Of a stretch of 64,000 nt of DNA, positions 26,478 through 35,139 are shown one piece after another. Under the pieces are notes generated by a model. The model saw nothing but the letters and a program-made list of their open reading frames with translations, was not told the origin of the DNA and searched no databases. This DNA comes from Anabaena sp. UHCC 0204 (GTDB taxonomy: Bacteria > Cyanobacteriota > Cyanobacteriia > Cyanobacteriales > Nostocaceae). The stretch spans positions 62,001 to 126,000 of the forward strand of contig NZ_VIKW01000005.1 in the NCBI RefSeq assembly GCF_009711975.1, written 5' to 3'. The stretch's first letter is position 1, and the number at the start of each line of letters is the position of its first letter. The position numbers were made by a program, and so were the translations under genes.

Positions 26478-26847
26478 AACCCATAACCCAGAAGCTATTT
26501 ATAGCTTAAAAGATTTTCTTACTATTGTTCCCAATCCAGAGAAAATTAAACAAATTCTCATTGCAGCAATTTACCAACTTATGGAAACAGAACCAGAAAC
26601 AATATATTGGCTGTTAAAAAATCCCACTTATTTACAACCGGAAATTGATATTAAATTCATTGTTACTCAAAAATTGTATGAGAAATTAATAACTTGGGGA
26701 TTTACACCGGAAGATATCTACTTTAATGAAAATGGAAATTTAGAGTTTAATGCAGCAACTAAAGACAGGTTATTATCAGCAAATTATTCTTCAGATAATG
26801 GTGCAATACTAACCTTAATTAAATTCTTTTTAACTGAATTAATTTAA
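26419..26847 (+). CDS. Helical protein of unknown function overlapping the pseudo-receiver gene
   Basis: A 142-aa protein that begins with an ATG inside the preceding gene in a different frame. The sequence (NPEAIYSLKDFLTIVPNPEK, LIAAIYQLMETEPETIYWLL, KLITWGFTPEDIYFNENGNL) looks like a real helical, acidic protein with low Cys. The long overlap suggests coupling, or an earlier frameshift that split one longer protein. No known family is recognised. Its stop overlaps the topA stop by 4 bp on the other strand. Confidence 0.6.
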   Translation: MPFSQKRTKQLTTIAIFLLKTHNPEAIYSLKDFLTIVPNPEKIKQILIAAIYQLMETEPETIYWLLKNPTYLQPEIDIKFIVTQKLYEKLITWGFTPEDIYFNENGNLEFNAATKDRLLSANYSSDNGAILTLIKFFLTELI

Positions 26848-29018
26848 AGCTTTGGCTTGGTTAAATTCCCAAATTTAGGACTCCACCATCCTTTGGCTGT
26901 ATGAAAATAAGCCACATCTTTATGTTTTTTATCTTTCCATGATTCCTGACCAGAACACCGCAGCATAGTTTTATTCTGCCCATCTTTAATATAGCTGTAT
27001 TCCTCCAAAGGTTTCTGACATACTGGACAGGGATATGCAGTGATTTTTGCTGAAGGTTTGGGAGCATTTTCATCTGGAGATGTTTTAGTTTTTGGTGCTT
27101 CCCATTTTTTGTTAAAATCGCTCCAAAACAGCACAATGTTTTCACAGCCACTCACACATTTAAGAAAGTATTTCTTTTTAACTTTACTGCTGGGAATTTT
27201 AGCTAAAAAGTTTTTACACTCAGGACAGCGAGTTTTAGAAGTTTCATATTTACGTTCAGCTAGATTATTAGTTTTAGCTAAAGTTGATGAATTGACAACG
27301 ACAGTTTTAGCTTTGGAAAGCGCAGGGACAAAATAATTTTGATTCCAAGTAGTTAAATAATGTTGCCAAGAGTTTTTTCCTTCAGAAATTGCATCTAGCG
27401 CATCTTCCATTTTAGCAGTAAATTCTGCTTCTAATAAATCTGGTAAAGCCTTTTGTAAAAATTCATCAACTTCTAAACCCAAAGTTGTTGGTTGAAGATT
27501 GTCTTTTTTCAATTCCACATAATTGCGCTTCTTTAAAGTAGCAACTGTAGGGGCATAAGTGCTAGGACGACCAATACCTTTTCTTTCCATCAATTGTACA
27601 AGTTTTGGTTCACTGTATCTTGGTGGTGGTTGGGTTTGTTTTTGGTCATGTCCGGCTTTTTCTAAAGTTAGTATTTGTCCCTGTTGCAAAGCAGGTAAAA
27701 CTGCATCTTTGCTCAGATTCAGCCAATATTTTGCATAACCGTAAAATTCGATTACTTGCCCTCTAGCTTGCCATAAAATATTACCTGATTTCGTAATTAT
27801 CAGAGTTTTACGAAGTTGAGCAGGACGACATTGAGAAGCAACGGCTCTTTTCCAAATCATCACATATAGGTTAAACTCATCTTCAGGTAATTCTGCCCGC
27901 AATTGCACTGAAGGACGAAAAACATCTGTAGGACGAATCGCTTCATGTGCTTCCTGCGCTGTTTTACTACTGCGGTGCTTGGCTACCTGCTGGGGGACAT
28001 TTTGGGGATCATTTTGTTCCAACCACTGACGCGCACTGGCACAGAAATCAGGACTCAACATGACTGAATCTGTTCGCATATATGTAATTAACCCTGCCTC
28101 ATATAGCTTTTGGGCAACCTGCATGGTTTTGTCGGGAGCAAATTTCAGCTTTGAACCGGCTGCTTGTTGAAGAGTTGAGGTGGTAAATGGTGGAGGGGGT
28201 TGACGATAAACGAGTTTCCCTTCTACGTGAATAATTTGATGAGGATGACGCTTTGCTTCCTCAACTAATCTTGTTGCTTCTGCTTCCGAGAGAACACGCT
28301 TAGATTCGGGCTTCTCTGGGTTATTACTAGCTGCATCATCATGAGTTTCCGTTTCTGCTTCTGGTGTGTCTGTGGGAGTATTGGCTGTACCTTTGTAAAA
28401 AGCCCGAAATCCTTCTTGATAATCTACCCACACACTCCAGTAATCTTGGGGGACAAAAGCTAGAATTTCTCTTTCGCGCTGACAAATGAGGTGTAATGTG
28501 GCGCTTTGAACTCTACCTACGCTTTTTGCACCGTTATTTAATGCCCAAACTAGGGGACTGCCTTTGTATCCTACCAGCTTGTCAAGACAATCACGACATA
28601 ATCCTGCACCGATTAAATTAGTGTCAAGTTTTCGGGGATGTGCGATCGCATTTTTGACCGCAGATGCTGTAATCTCAGTATAAACTACTCGCTTGGGTTC
28701 TCTTAATCCTAATGTTTCTTTAAGATGCCAAGCAATGGTTTCTCCTTCTCTGTCCGGGTCTGTCGCTAAAACAACTTCATCAACTTGTCTAACAGCCGCT
28801 TTTAATTGTTGAATTGTTTCTTTTGCCCGTTGGTCACGGGGTACATAATTGCAGCGAACAGTATTACCATCCATTGTAAATCCTAGTGAATCATCACCCT
28901 CATTGCTGAGTTCGCGGATATGTCCACAACTAGCGCGAACAATCCAATCTGCACCGAGAATTTGACTCAGTTTTTTGACTTTTCCGGGAGATTCCACCAC
29001 TAGGAGACGTTTGGGCAT
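26844..29018 (-). CDS. topA: DNA topoisomerase I
   Basis: A 724-aa type IA topoisomerase that relaxes negative supercoils. The TOPRIM domain carries LLVVESPGKVKKLSQIL and the metal-binding ATDPDREGE. The catalytic Tyr is in GLITYMRTDS. The central domain contains GIGRPSTYAPTVATLKKRNY. The C-terminus has two Cys-rich ribbon-like segments (TRCPECKNF...CVSGC, YPCPVCQKPL...LRC). Residues about 215-240 hold an acidic insert (TPEAETETHDDAASN). The topA copy number cannot be judged from one window. Confidence 0.93.
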   Translation of the reverse strand: MPKRLLVVESPGKVKKLSQILGADWIVRASCGHIRELSNEGDDSLGFTMDGNTVRCNYVPRDQRAKETIQQLKAAVRQVDEVVLATDPDREGETIAWHLKETLGLREPKRVVYTEITASAVKNAIAHPRKLDTNLIGAGLCRDCLDKLVGYKGSPLVWALNNGAKSVGRVQSATLHLICQREREILAFVPQDYWSVWVDYQEGFRAFYKGTANTPTDTPEAETETHDDAASNNPEKPESKRVLSEAEATRLVEEAKRHPHQIIHVEGKLVYRQPPPPFTTSTLQQAAGSKLKFAPDKTMQVAQKLYEAGLITYMRTDSVMLSPDFCASARQWLEQNDPQNVPQQVAKHRSSKTAQEAHEAIRPTDVFRPSVQLRAELPEDEFNLYVMIWKRAVASQCRPAQLRKTLIITKSGNILWQARGQVIEFYGYAKYWLNLSKDAVLPALQQGQILTLEKAGHDQKQTQPPPRYSEPKLVQLMERKGIGRPSTYAPTVATLKKRNYVELKKDNLQPTTLGLEVDEFLQKALPDLLEAEFTAKMEDALDAISEGKNSWQHYLTTWNQNYFVPALSKAKTVVVNSSTLAKTNNLAERKYETSKTRCPECKNFLAKIPSSKVKKKYFLKCVSGCENIVLFWSDFNKKWEAPKTKTSPDENAPKPSAKITAYPCPVCQKPLEEYSYIKDGQNKTMLRCSGQESWKDKKHKDVAYFHTAKGWWSPKFGNLTKPKL

Positions 29019-29131
29019 GGCGCTTGTGTTTTAGATGCTTTATATAGGATAAAATAAATCAGAAGATTTTTACAAGAAGTCGGGGATCTGAATTTCTCAA
29101 CTGTCTGAATCAGGATAAATAATTTTTAGTA

Positions 29132-30937
29132 ATGGCAATAATTATGAGTAAAAGCAACATTCAATCATCACCTGTTAAAATAGAACTTTCAATTAGAAGT
29201 GAAAGTGTACAAAGGATTTATAATTTTTATGTAAATAATCTTTTTTATGCTAATAGAAGATATCAAAGAAAATTAGTTTGGACTATAGAAGAAAAAAGAG
29301 CATTTATAGATTCCATTTTACAAGGGTTTCCAGTTCCTATAATCTTACTAGCAGAAACAGAAAAAGACAAGAAATCTGTATTTGAGATTATAGATGGGAT
29401 GCAAAGATTAAATGCCATTACTGCCTTTATTGAAGGAGAATTTGATATTGAAGGTAAATATTTCGATTTACAAACAATGGTAGAATCAAAATCTAGGTTA
29501 GATCAAGGAAAGTTAATACAAAAAAATCCTATTCTTGAAAGGGAATACTGTGAAATAATAGGTAGTTATATTCTTCCACTATCTGTTTATGCCTTCAATG
29601 ATAATGATAAAGTTGATGAAGTTTTCAGAAGAATTAACTCAAATGGTAAACATTTATCAAAACAGGAATTACGTTCAGCAGGTGCAACTTCTAAATTTGC
29701 TAATTTAGTAAGAATAATTTCAAGTGAAATAAGATCAGACGCATCAGCTTCAGATATTATTCTTCTTAATGAGATGAAAAAAATTAGTATCACTAATAAA
29801 GAACTTGAATATGGTATTAAAGTTGATGATATTTTTTGGGTAAAAAATAAAATTTTAACAAAGGAAATGCTTAGAGAGTCAAGAGATGAACAAATTGTTG
29901 CTGATATTATTGCATATATGTTATTACCTGAGACACCTAGAAGTAGTGCTTCTATCTCAGATGAATATTATGGCTTTAAAAATGGTAAAAATCAGGAAAA
30001 AATAGAAACTTCATTAGTGTTAAAGCAGCCTGAGCATATTAAAAAAGAATTTATAATTATCTATAATCATATTCGCGAGATATTACAAGAATCAAAAAGA
30101 AACTTTAGCGAATTAATTAGTTTAAACAATTTGAAATATATGCCTCGTCCTTTTCAAGTAATATTTTTCAGTTTTTACGATTTAGTTTTTCGGGAAAAAA
30201 TGGAAATAGCTAATTATGATGGATTAGTAAAATCTTTAAAAAACATTAATAAAGATATAGATATTACTAGTGGGCAAACATGGAGTTATCAAAATAAAAG
30301 GCGTAATATTAACAAAGTTAAAGGGATTATTAGAGAGTTTTTTAAAATAAGAGATAATAACGATCCTGCTAAAGATTCATGGTTAACAGAATTTGAAACT
30401 CTACTAACTCAATCAAAAACAGAACAATCTTTATATGATTTTAAACAAGGTTTTACACAACTAGATGGAAGAGGACAATTTGATCAAGGAAATTTTAGTA
30501 AAATAATTCTAACTTTAACTGCAATGGCAAATCATTCACCTGGTGCAACTGGTTATGTTTGTGTTGGAGTAGCAGATAATGATCAGACAGCACAAAGGAT
30601 AAAAAAATTATATAATATTGAACCAGTGGAATATAAAAATTTCAAGATAACAGGAATAGAACACGAAGCAAAGAGATTACAGGGGAATATTGATAATTTT
30701 TATCTCTGGATAACTCAACAAATTAAATCAGAACCTATTCCTCAAACAGTTAAAGATACCATAGGTAGAGAGATTAAAATAATTGATTATCACGATAAAA
30801 GTGTACTTATTTTTTGTTTGAAAGCTGGAGAAAAACCTATACAATACGATGGAAAATTTTATCAACGTATTGGTGCAAACATTGAAGAAATTGACATTGA
30901 TGAATATGCGGAGCTTTTCAAACGTTTTTCCAAATAA
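29132..30937 (+). CDS. DUF262 (GmrS-like) and AlbA_2 (Schlafen-like) fusion protein
   Basis: 601 aa. Residues 25-230 match DUF262, the ParB/Srx-like fold of GmrS-type modification-dependent nucleases: NRRYQRKLVW (Gln-45, Arg-46, Trp-50), IDSILQGFPVPIILL, and IDGMQR at 87-92 for the DGQQR motif. A helical middle (240-425) follows. Residues 430-601 look like an AlbA_2 / Schlafen-type nucleic-acid-binding domain (LYDFKQGF, LTAMANHSPGATGYVCVGV, FYQRIGANIEEI). The GmrD-type HNH (DUF1524) domain is absent. The gene is strikingly AT-rich and stands next to a toxin-antitoxin pair. A defence role is likely but inferred. Confidence 0.8.
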   Translation: MAIIMSKSNIQSSPVKIELSIRSESVQRIYNFYVNNLFYANRRYQRKLVWTIEEKRAFIDSILQGFPVPIILLAETEKDKKSVFEIIDGMQRLNAITAFIEGEFDIEGKYFDLQTMVESKSRLDQGKLIQKNPILEREYCEIIGSYILPLSVYAFNDNDKVDEVFRRINSNGKHLSKQELRSAGATSKFANLVRIISSEIRSDASASDIILLNEMKKISITNKELEYGIKVDDIFWVKNKILTKEMLRESRDEQIVADIIAYMLLPETPRSSASISDEYYGFKNGKNQEKIETSLVLKQPEHIKKEFIIIYNHIREILQESKRNFSELISLNNLKYMPRPFQVIFFSFYDLVFREKMEIANYDGLVKSLKNINKDIDITSGQTWSYQNKRRNINKVKGIIREFFKIRDNNDPAKDSWLTEFETLLTQSKTEQSLYDFKQGFTQLDGRGQFDQGNFSKIILTLTAMANHSPGATGYVCVGVADNDQTAQRIKKLYNIEPVEYKNFKITGIEHEAKRLQGNIDNFYLWITQQIKSEPIPQTVKDTIGREIKIIDYHDKSVLIFCLKAGEKPIQYDGKFYQRIGANIEEIDIDEYAELFKRFSK

Positions 30938-31118
30938 ATCTAAAAATTTGGATATCTTGTATTTTACAATAAATTAAATATGCAACGTAACGCACCTTGC
31001 CTTGATCTATGGGATTATTTTTAATAAATTTGGGGCGTTACGCTTTGCTCTAAGCCAGCCATTCCCGTAAGGGCTTTACACACCCTATTATTAACTTAAA
31101 TCCTGGATATCCTGATTC

Positions 31119-31127
31119 TGATATAAT
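31119..31127 (+). promoter_or_regulatory. Putative extended -10 promoter of the toxin-antitoxin pair
   Basis: TGATATAAT (extended -10 TGn plus TATAAT at 31122-31127) lies 30 bp before the antitoxin ATG. No good -35 is seen. The sequence just upstream (CCTGGATATCCTGATTC) belongs to a repeat also found at about 31950 and 32065, so the promoter may be repeat-derived. Confidence 0.4.
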
Positions 31128-31156
31128 ATAGTAAATTGCCAGCAGGAGTAAAATTT

Positions 31157-31372
31157 ATGACGATGAAAGAACTTATTCAAGCAGAAATTGACAAAATACC
31201 AGAACAAGAGCTTAATGAAGTTTATCAACTAATTAAAGATTTTACAGATAAAAAGAATAGTACAAAAAAGGGAATTTTATCTCAATTAAAACAGATAAAA
31301 ATTCAAGGTCCTACAGACTTTTCCGTGAATTTTGACAAATATTCATACCAGCAAGAATTAGATGAGCAATAA
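31157..31372 (+). CDS. Antitoxin of a PIN-type toxin-antitoxin pair
   Basis: 71 aa from the ATG at 31157, with AGGAG eight bases upstream; a TTG seven codons earlier has no ribosome site. The N-terminus (MKELIQAEIDKIPEQELNEV) is a helix typical of small DUF2281-like or VapB-like antitoxins, where LIxxExDKIP is a common start. The C-terminus (DFSVNFDKYSYQQEL) would be the flexible toxin-binding tail. The toxin ATG lies inside this gene (11-bp overlap), the usual coupled order. Confidence 0.75.
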   Translation: MTMKELIQAEIDKIPEQELNEVYQLIKDFTDKKNSTKKGILSQLKQIKIQGPTDFSVNFDKYSYQQELDEQ

Positions 31373-31766
31373 TCGTTATTTTTTAGATACTTCATTTATT
31401 ATTGCTCTAATTAATCAAAGAGATCAATATCATCAAATAGCTAATGATTTAGCAAATTATTATGATGATTCATTTTTAGTGACTTCTGATGCAATTATAT
31501 TAGAAATTGCTAATGGTTTAAGTCGTAATTATAAACAAGAAGCAACTCAATTAATAGAATATTTATTAAATGCAGAAACAGTAGAAATTATCCATGTCAC
31601 TCCAGAGTTATTTCATCAAGGATTTGATTTGTATAAGAAGTTTCAAGATAAAGAATGGGGTTTAGTTGACTGTATTTCTTTTGTAATTATGAGAAATCAG
31701 AATATTACTCATGCTTTAAGTTTTGATCATCATTTTCAGCAAGCTGGATTTTCGTTAGTAAAATAG
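31362..31766 (+). CDS. PIN-domain ribonuclease toxin (VapC family)
   Basis: A 134-aa PIN-domain protein. The acidic site is complete: Asp-8 in YFLDTSFIIAL, a central Glu in AIILEIANGL, Asp in GLVDCISFV and Asp in ALSFDHHF. PIN toxins cleave tRNA, rRNA or mRNA and are held inactive by the upstream antitoxin. The pair lies 219 bp after the DUF262 fusion on the same strand. Confidence 0.85.
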   Translation: MSNNRYFLDTSFIIALINQRDQYHQIANDLANYYDDSFLVTSDAIILEIANGLSRNYKQEATQLIEYLLNAETVEIIHVTPELFHQGFDLYKKFQDKEWGLVDCISFVIMRNQNITHALSFDHHFQQAGFSLVK

Positions 31767-31870
31767 TGTCGGTTGGCTTGGATATTAACTGAGTCTAATT
31801 TTTTTAGATATGAGAATTTTTCTGAGGTTTATATTTTTTAGATATTTGGTAAATTATGATCATCAAGTAA

Positions 31871-32085
31871 TTCTATCTTAAATCTCACAATTAATTATCA
31901 AATCAATATTCAAAACATGATACTTTAAAATAACATCCTGTAAATCCTTAAATCCTGGATATCCTGATTCAGACAAAAAATTCCATCTTCAATATCACAA
32001 TTAATCATCAAATCAAGATTCAAAAAAAACATGATATTTGAAAATAACATCCTGTAAATCCTTAAATCCTGGATATCCTGATATG
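31871..32085. repeat. Two tandem 110-bp imperfect repeats
   Basis: Unit 1 runs 31871-31980 and unit 2 from 31981 to about 32085. Both begin TTCTATCTTAAATCTCACAA or a close variant, contain AACATGATA and ATAACATCCTGTAAATCC, and end CTTAAATCCTGGATATCCTGA. The end segment also occurs once upstream at about 31094-31118. They make up most of the 350-bp gap between the toxin gene and the protease genes. At 32085-32105 a short GGCTACGCCACGCTTCGC palindrome-like repeat follows. Confidence 0.75.
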
Positions 32086-32116
32086 GCTACGCCACGCTTC
32101 GCTATCAGACAAATAA

Positions 32117-33388
32117 TTAAAAAGTAGCTGTCTGAATTGCTTCTTCTGGTCCCACTAGAGATAAGTATGGTGTTTGTAAATATTTCCGAGCGGCTGTAAT
32201 TGCCTCAGTTGCTGTTACATTATTAATTAATTCGGGAAACTTTTGATCAAATTCAATTCCTAAACCCAAAATTTCATACCAACCATATATTTGAGCAATA
32301 TGTCCATTAGTTTGTTTACCCAAAGCATATTGACCGATAATTTTGTTTTTAGCAGTTTGTAATGCTTCTGCTGTTAATTCGGTGGTACATAACAATTCTA
32401 CTTCCTGACGAAGTCCATTAAAAGCAATTTTAGTATTTTCTGGTGCAGTGCCAATATAAACTACAAAAGAAGCTGGAAATAGTCGGGTAGAATAAATTGC
32501 AGATACGTCATAAGCTAACCCTTGCTTTTCTCGTAATTCTACAAACAAACGACTCGAAAGACCATTACCTAAATAGGTAGCAAGTAACTTGAGAGCAGCA
32601 TATTCTGGGTTAGTTACTGATGGTCCTAAATAACCCAACATGACAATTGATTGTTGAGTATTTAAAGGTTTAAGACAAGGTTTAGGTGATCCGGCAATTG
32701 GTGGTAAATTAAGAGTAGGTTTGGCGGAATCTGGTATTTCCCAATCACCAAAAATCGTTGTTACTAATTTCTCTGCTTGTGCTGGTGTAATCCGTCCAGC
32801 AATACTAATGACAATATTATCGGGGCGGAAATGAGTTTGGTGATATTCTATTAAATCATCACGGGTAATGCTGCTCATAGTTGTTTCATCACCTAAAACT
32901 GACATAGAGTAGGGATGATTTGGGTACATTACCTGACGTAGTTGTTCAAAAGCCAGGCTAAAAGGTTGCTCTTTTTGGGAACGAATATCTTGGATTGCTA
33001 ACCGCTTTTCTAGTTCTACTTGATTTTCGGGAAAAGTAGGCGATCGCAATAATTGTCCAGCTAATGCTAAAATTTCTACAAAATCAGTCGTTACTGTTTT
33101 CAAAGATAGCAAAAAATAATCTGTAGCTGCATCTGTGCCTAAACTAGCACCCACAGATTCCACTTTTTCAGCAATTTCTAAACTCGATAAACCATCACAG
33201 CCCTTTGTCATCACTGCTGATAACAAATGTGCTAAACCAGCTTTTTCTCGCTGTTCATGACAACTACCAGCCCGAATAAAAATCCGTCCAGCAATAATAT
33301 CAGCGGCTTGATTTTCTGATACTAATAAAACAATACCATTACTTAATACAGTGCGATGAATGAGAGCGCGATTATTAATAGTTTGCAT
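32117..33388 (-). CDS. M16 family peptidase, catalytically inactive subunit
   Basis: A 423-aa protein with the two-lobed insulinase/processing-protease fold. The zinc motif HxxEH is altered to HLLSA at residues 54-58, so Glu and the second His are missing. The C-terminal Arg/Tyr region (LRQEV, EKQGLAYDVSAIYS) is kept. Bacterial M16B enzymes often work as an active/inactive heterodimer. The active partner lies immediately upstream (14-bp gap), so this is probably the substrate-positioning subunit. Confidence 0.88.
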   Translation of the reverse strand: MQTINNRALIHRTVLSNGIVLLVSENQAADIIAGRIFIRAGSCHEQREKAGLAHLLSAVMTKGCDGLSSLEIAEKVESVGASLGTDAATDYFLLSLKTVTTDFVEILALAGQLLRSPTFPENQVELEKRLAIQDIRSQKEQPFSLAFEQLRQVMYPNHPYSMSVLGDETTMSSITRDDLIEYHQTHFRPDNIVISIAGRITPAQAEKLVTTIFGDWEIPDSAKPTLNLPPIAGSPKPCLKPLNTQQSIVMLGYLGPSVTNPEYAALKLLATYLGNGLSSRLFVELREKQGLAYDVSAIYSTRLFPASFVVYIGTAPENTKIAFNGLRQEVELLCTTELTAEALQTAKNKIIGQYALGKQTNGHIAQIYGWYEILGLGIEFDQKFPELINNVTATEAITAARKYLQTPYLSLVGPEEAIQTATF

Positions 33389-33402
33389 TTTTCACTTAAT
33401 AA

Positions 33403-34668
33403 CTAACAAGGTTTAAGAATTGTCACAGCATAATTAGCTGGTGAAAGATACTGTTGAGCTAATTTTTGCAGTTCTTGAGTATCTAAAGACTGGATTTCCT
33501 GGGGATAGGTAATAGCTAATTCAGCATCGGCTATAGTATGATAATAACCATAAAAATTAGTTAGCTGATTTGGTGTTTCTGTAGAAAAAGCATATTCATT
33601 ACATAAAAACCTCTGAATGCGATTTAGCTCTGGCTGGCTAATTTCTTGATTTTGCAATTCTTGTAAATGGGAACAAATCAAATTTTCAACTCGTTCCAAA
33701 TATTCTGATTCTAACCAAGCAGTAATTGTAAATAAACTTGATTCTTGTTGTAGAGAAAAATTACAGCAAATTTCTTGGACAAGTTGCTTTTCTTCCCGCA
33801 AATCAGATACTAACCGAGAAATTCTCCCTTCCCCTAGCAGCACTGATAATAATTCTAAACCATGAACAGCCCGAATTTCTTCTACTCCCGGTACTTTCCA
33901 AGCCATCATTAACCGCGCTTGTTCTAGTCTTGGTAATATTAACTCATGACGACGAATTCCTGGAATTGTCGGTGCTGCAACTTTGGTAAATTGGGGACAA
34001 TTATCCCGCTGGGGAAAATTTGCAAATGTACTGTTTACCAATTCCCGCGCCGCTTTTTCGTCAATTCCCCCCACCACAACCACAGTCATATTTTCTGGTT
34101 GGTAATAACTGCGATAAAAACAGCGCATAGCTTCCGGGGAATGCTGCATCAATTCTGGCTCAGTACCCAATACAGAACGCCCGTAAGGATGGTTTTGGTA
34201 AGCATTTTTCACCAGAGATTGATAACCCAGCCAATCAGGATCATCATTGTAAGAACGGATTTCTTCTAATACCACATCCCGTTCTCTGATAAATTCATCG
34301 TCAGGAATGGCTGCATTGAGGAGTAATTCTCCTAAATGGGGGACTGTATGCTCTAGGTGATTAGCAGCGGTTGTAATGGAATAATGGGCATAATCGTGGC
34401 TGGTTGCCGCATTACTCACCCCGCCGATTTTTTCGATGTGATAATCAAATTCTCCAGGAAGCAGGTTTGGTGTGCCTTTGAAAATCATGTGTTCTAAAAA
34501 ATGTGCCATTCCAAACCAAGACTCTGGTTCTAGGTTAGTTCCCGCACGCACCCAAACATCAGTTACCACTACAGGTGTAGTGGATATCTCTTGGTGAATG
34601 AATGTTAAGCCATTATCTAATTTGATGACTGAACCGGGAAACACGCTGTTAGTTAGTTGTTTTGACAA
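33403..34668 (-). CDS. M16 family zinc peptidase, active subunit
   Basis: A 421-aa M16B metalloprotease. The intact inverted zinc motif HFLEH is at 56-60 in GMAHFLEHMIFKGT, with the distal Glu ligand about 75 residues later in FIRERDVVLEEI. It degrades peptides or processes targeting sequences, probably in the cytosol or periplasm; no signal peptide is seen. It is the first gene of the two-gene operon with the inactive partner. Confidence 0.9.
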   Translation of the reverse strand: MSKQLTNSVFPGSVIKLDNGLTFIHQEISTTPVVVTDVWVRAGTNLEPESWFGMAHFLEHMIFKGTPNLLPGEFDYHIEKIGGVSNAATSHDYAHYSITTAANHLEHTVPHLGELLLNAAIPDDEFIRERDVVLEEIRSYNDDPDWLGYQSLVKNAYQNHPYGRSVLGTEPELMQHSPEAMRCFYRSYYQPENMTVVVVGGIDEKAARELVNSTFANFPQRDNCPQFTKVAAPTIPGIRRHELILPRLEQARLMMAWKVPGVEEIRAVHGLELLSVLLGEGRISRLVSDLREEKQLVQEICCNFSLQQESSLFTITAWLESEYLERVENLICSHLQELQNQEISQPELNRIQRFLCNEYAFSTETPNQLTNFYGYYHTIADAELAITYPQEIQSLDTQELQKLAQQYLSPANYAVTILKPC

Positions 34669-34779
34669 TTTTTATAGCTTCAACCAGAATCTAATTTTCT
34701 ATTCTAACCTTGATTTTCATGTCTTATGCACAAGGAAAAGCAGAAATCAGGATTTGAGAGTTTTCAGCCTATCTTCTGA

Positions 34780-34940
34780 GTAATCTGTGGTGCGATCGCT
34801 TGCCATAGCGCCAAAGAAGTCAATTCTGCCAAATTTTCGGTATGATAGGCAGGGCTGAAGCTCTGAGGGTGCATCTCGTGGAGAATTACAGAAACATCGG
34901 CTTGGGCTATTTGCCATGCTATTGTAACCGAAGTTCCAGC
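34780..34940 (-). pseudogene. trmFO: Decayed N-terminal fragment of trmFO
   Basis: Read on the minus strand, the segment gives [19 protein letters not shown], then [18 protein letters not shown], which matches the start of TrmFO (folate/FAD-dependent tRNA m5U54 methyltransferase: AGTEAAWQIAQAGVPVxLxEMRP...[24 protein letters not shown]). After LAEL a small deletion shifts the frame, and FGAMASDR then continues in the next frame at 34791-34814. The Rossmann GxGxxG start and about 380 C-terminal residues are gone. The 5' break coincides within about 8 bp with the foldback repeat at 34948. Confidence 0.8.
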
Positions 34941-34947
34941 AGGAGTC

Positions 34948-35043
34948 GTAGGGGCGTTCGCGGAGCGTGCTGGAAGCATCAGCATTCGGGCGATAAATTA
35001 TCGGTTTTTTCCCAAGTTTATTTTCCGAATGCTTCGCCCGTAA
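34948..35043. repeat. Foldback interspersed repeat, copy 1
   Basis: About 95 bp with GTAGGGGCG at one end and CGCCCGTAAT at the other. Internal blocks are GGAAGCATCAGCATTCGG, CGATAAATTATCGG and CCGAATGCTTCGCCC, so both halves are partly complementary. The same blocks recur at 37763-37858 in inverted order and at 43799-43985. It abuts the trmFO remnant. Confidence 0.8.
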
Positions 35044-35139
35044 TAGGTAGAGCGATCGCTGTTATCTTAATAATTCGATGCAGATTTATAGGACTTACGC
35101 AATAATAAATTATTACTAACTACTCGCCATCTTTTAATC

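Noticed and set aside
34764-34985. Intact 73-aa gene
   Set aside because: It is the in-frame part of a frameshifted trmFO fragment joined to repeat sequence at its 5' end.
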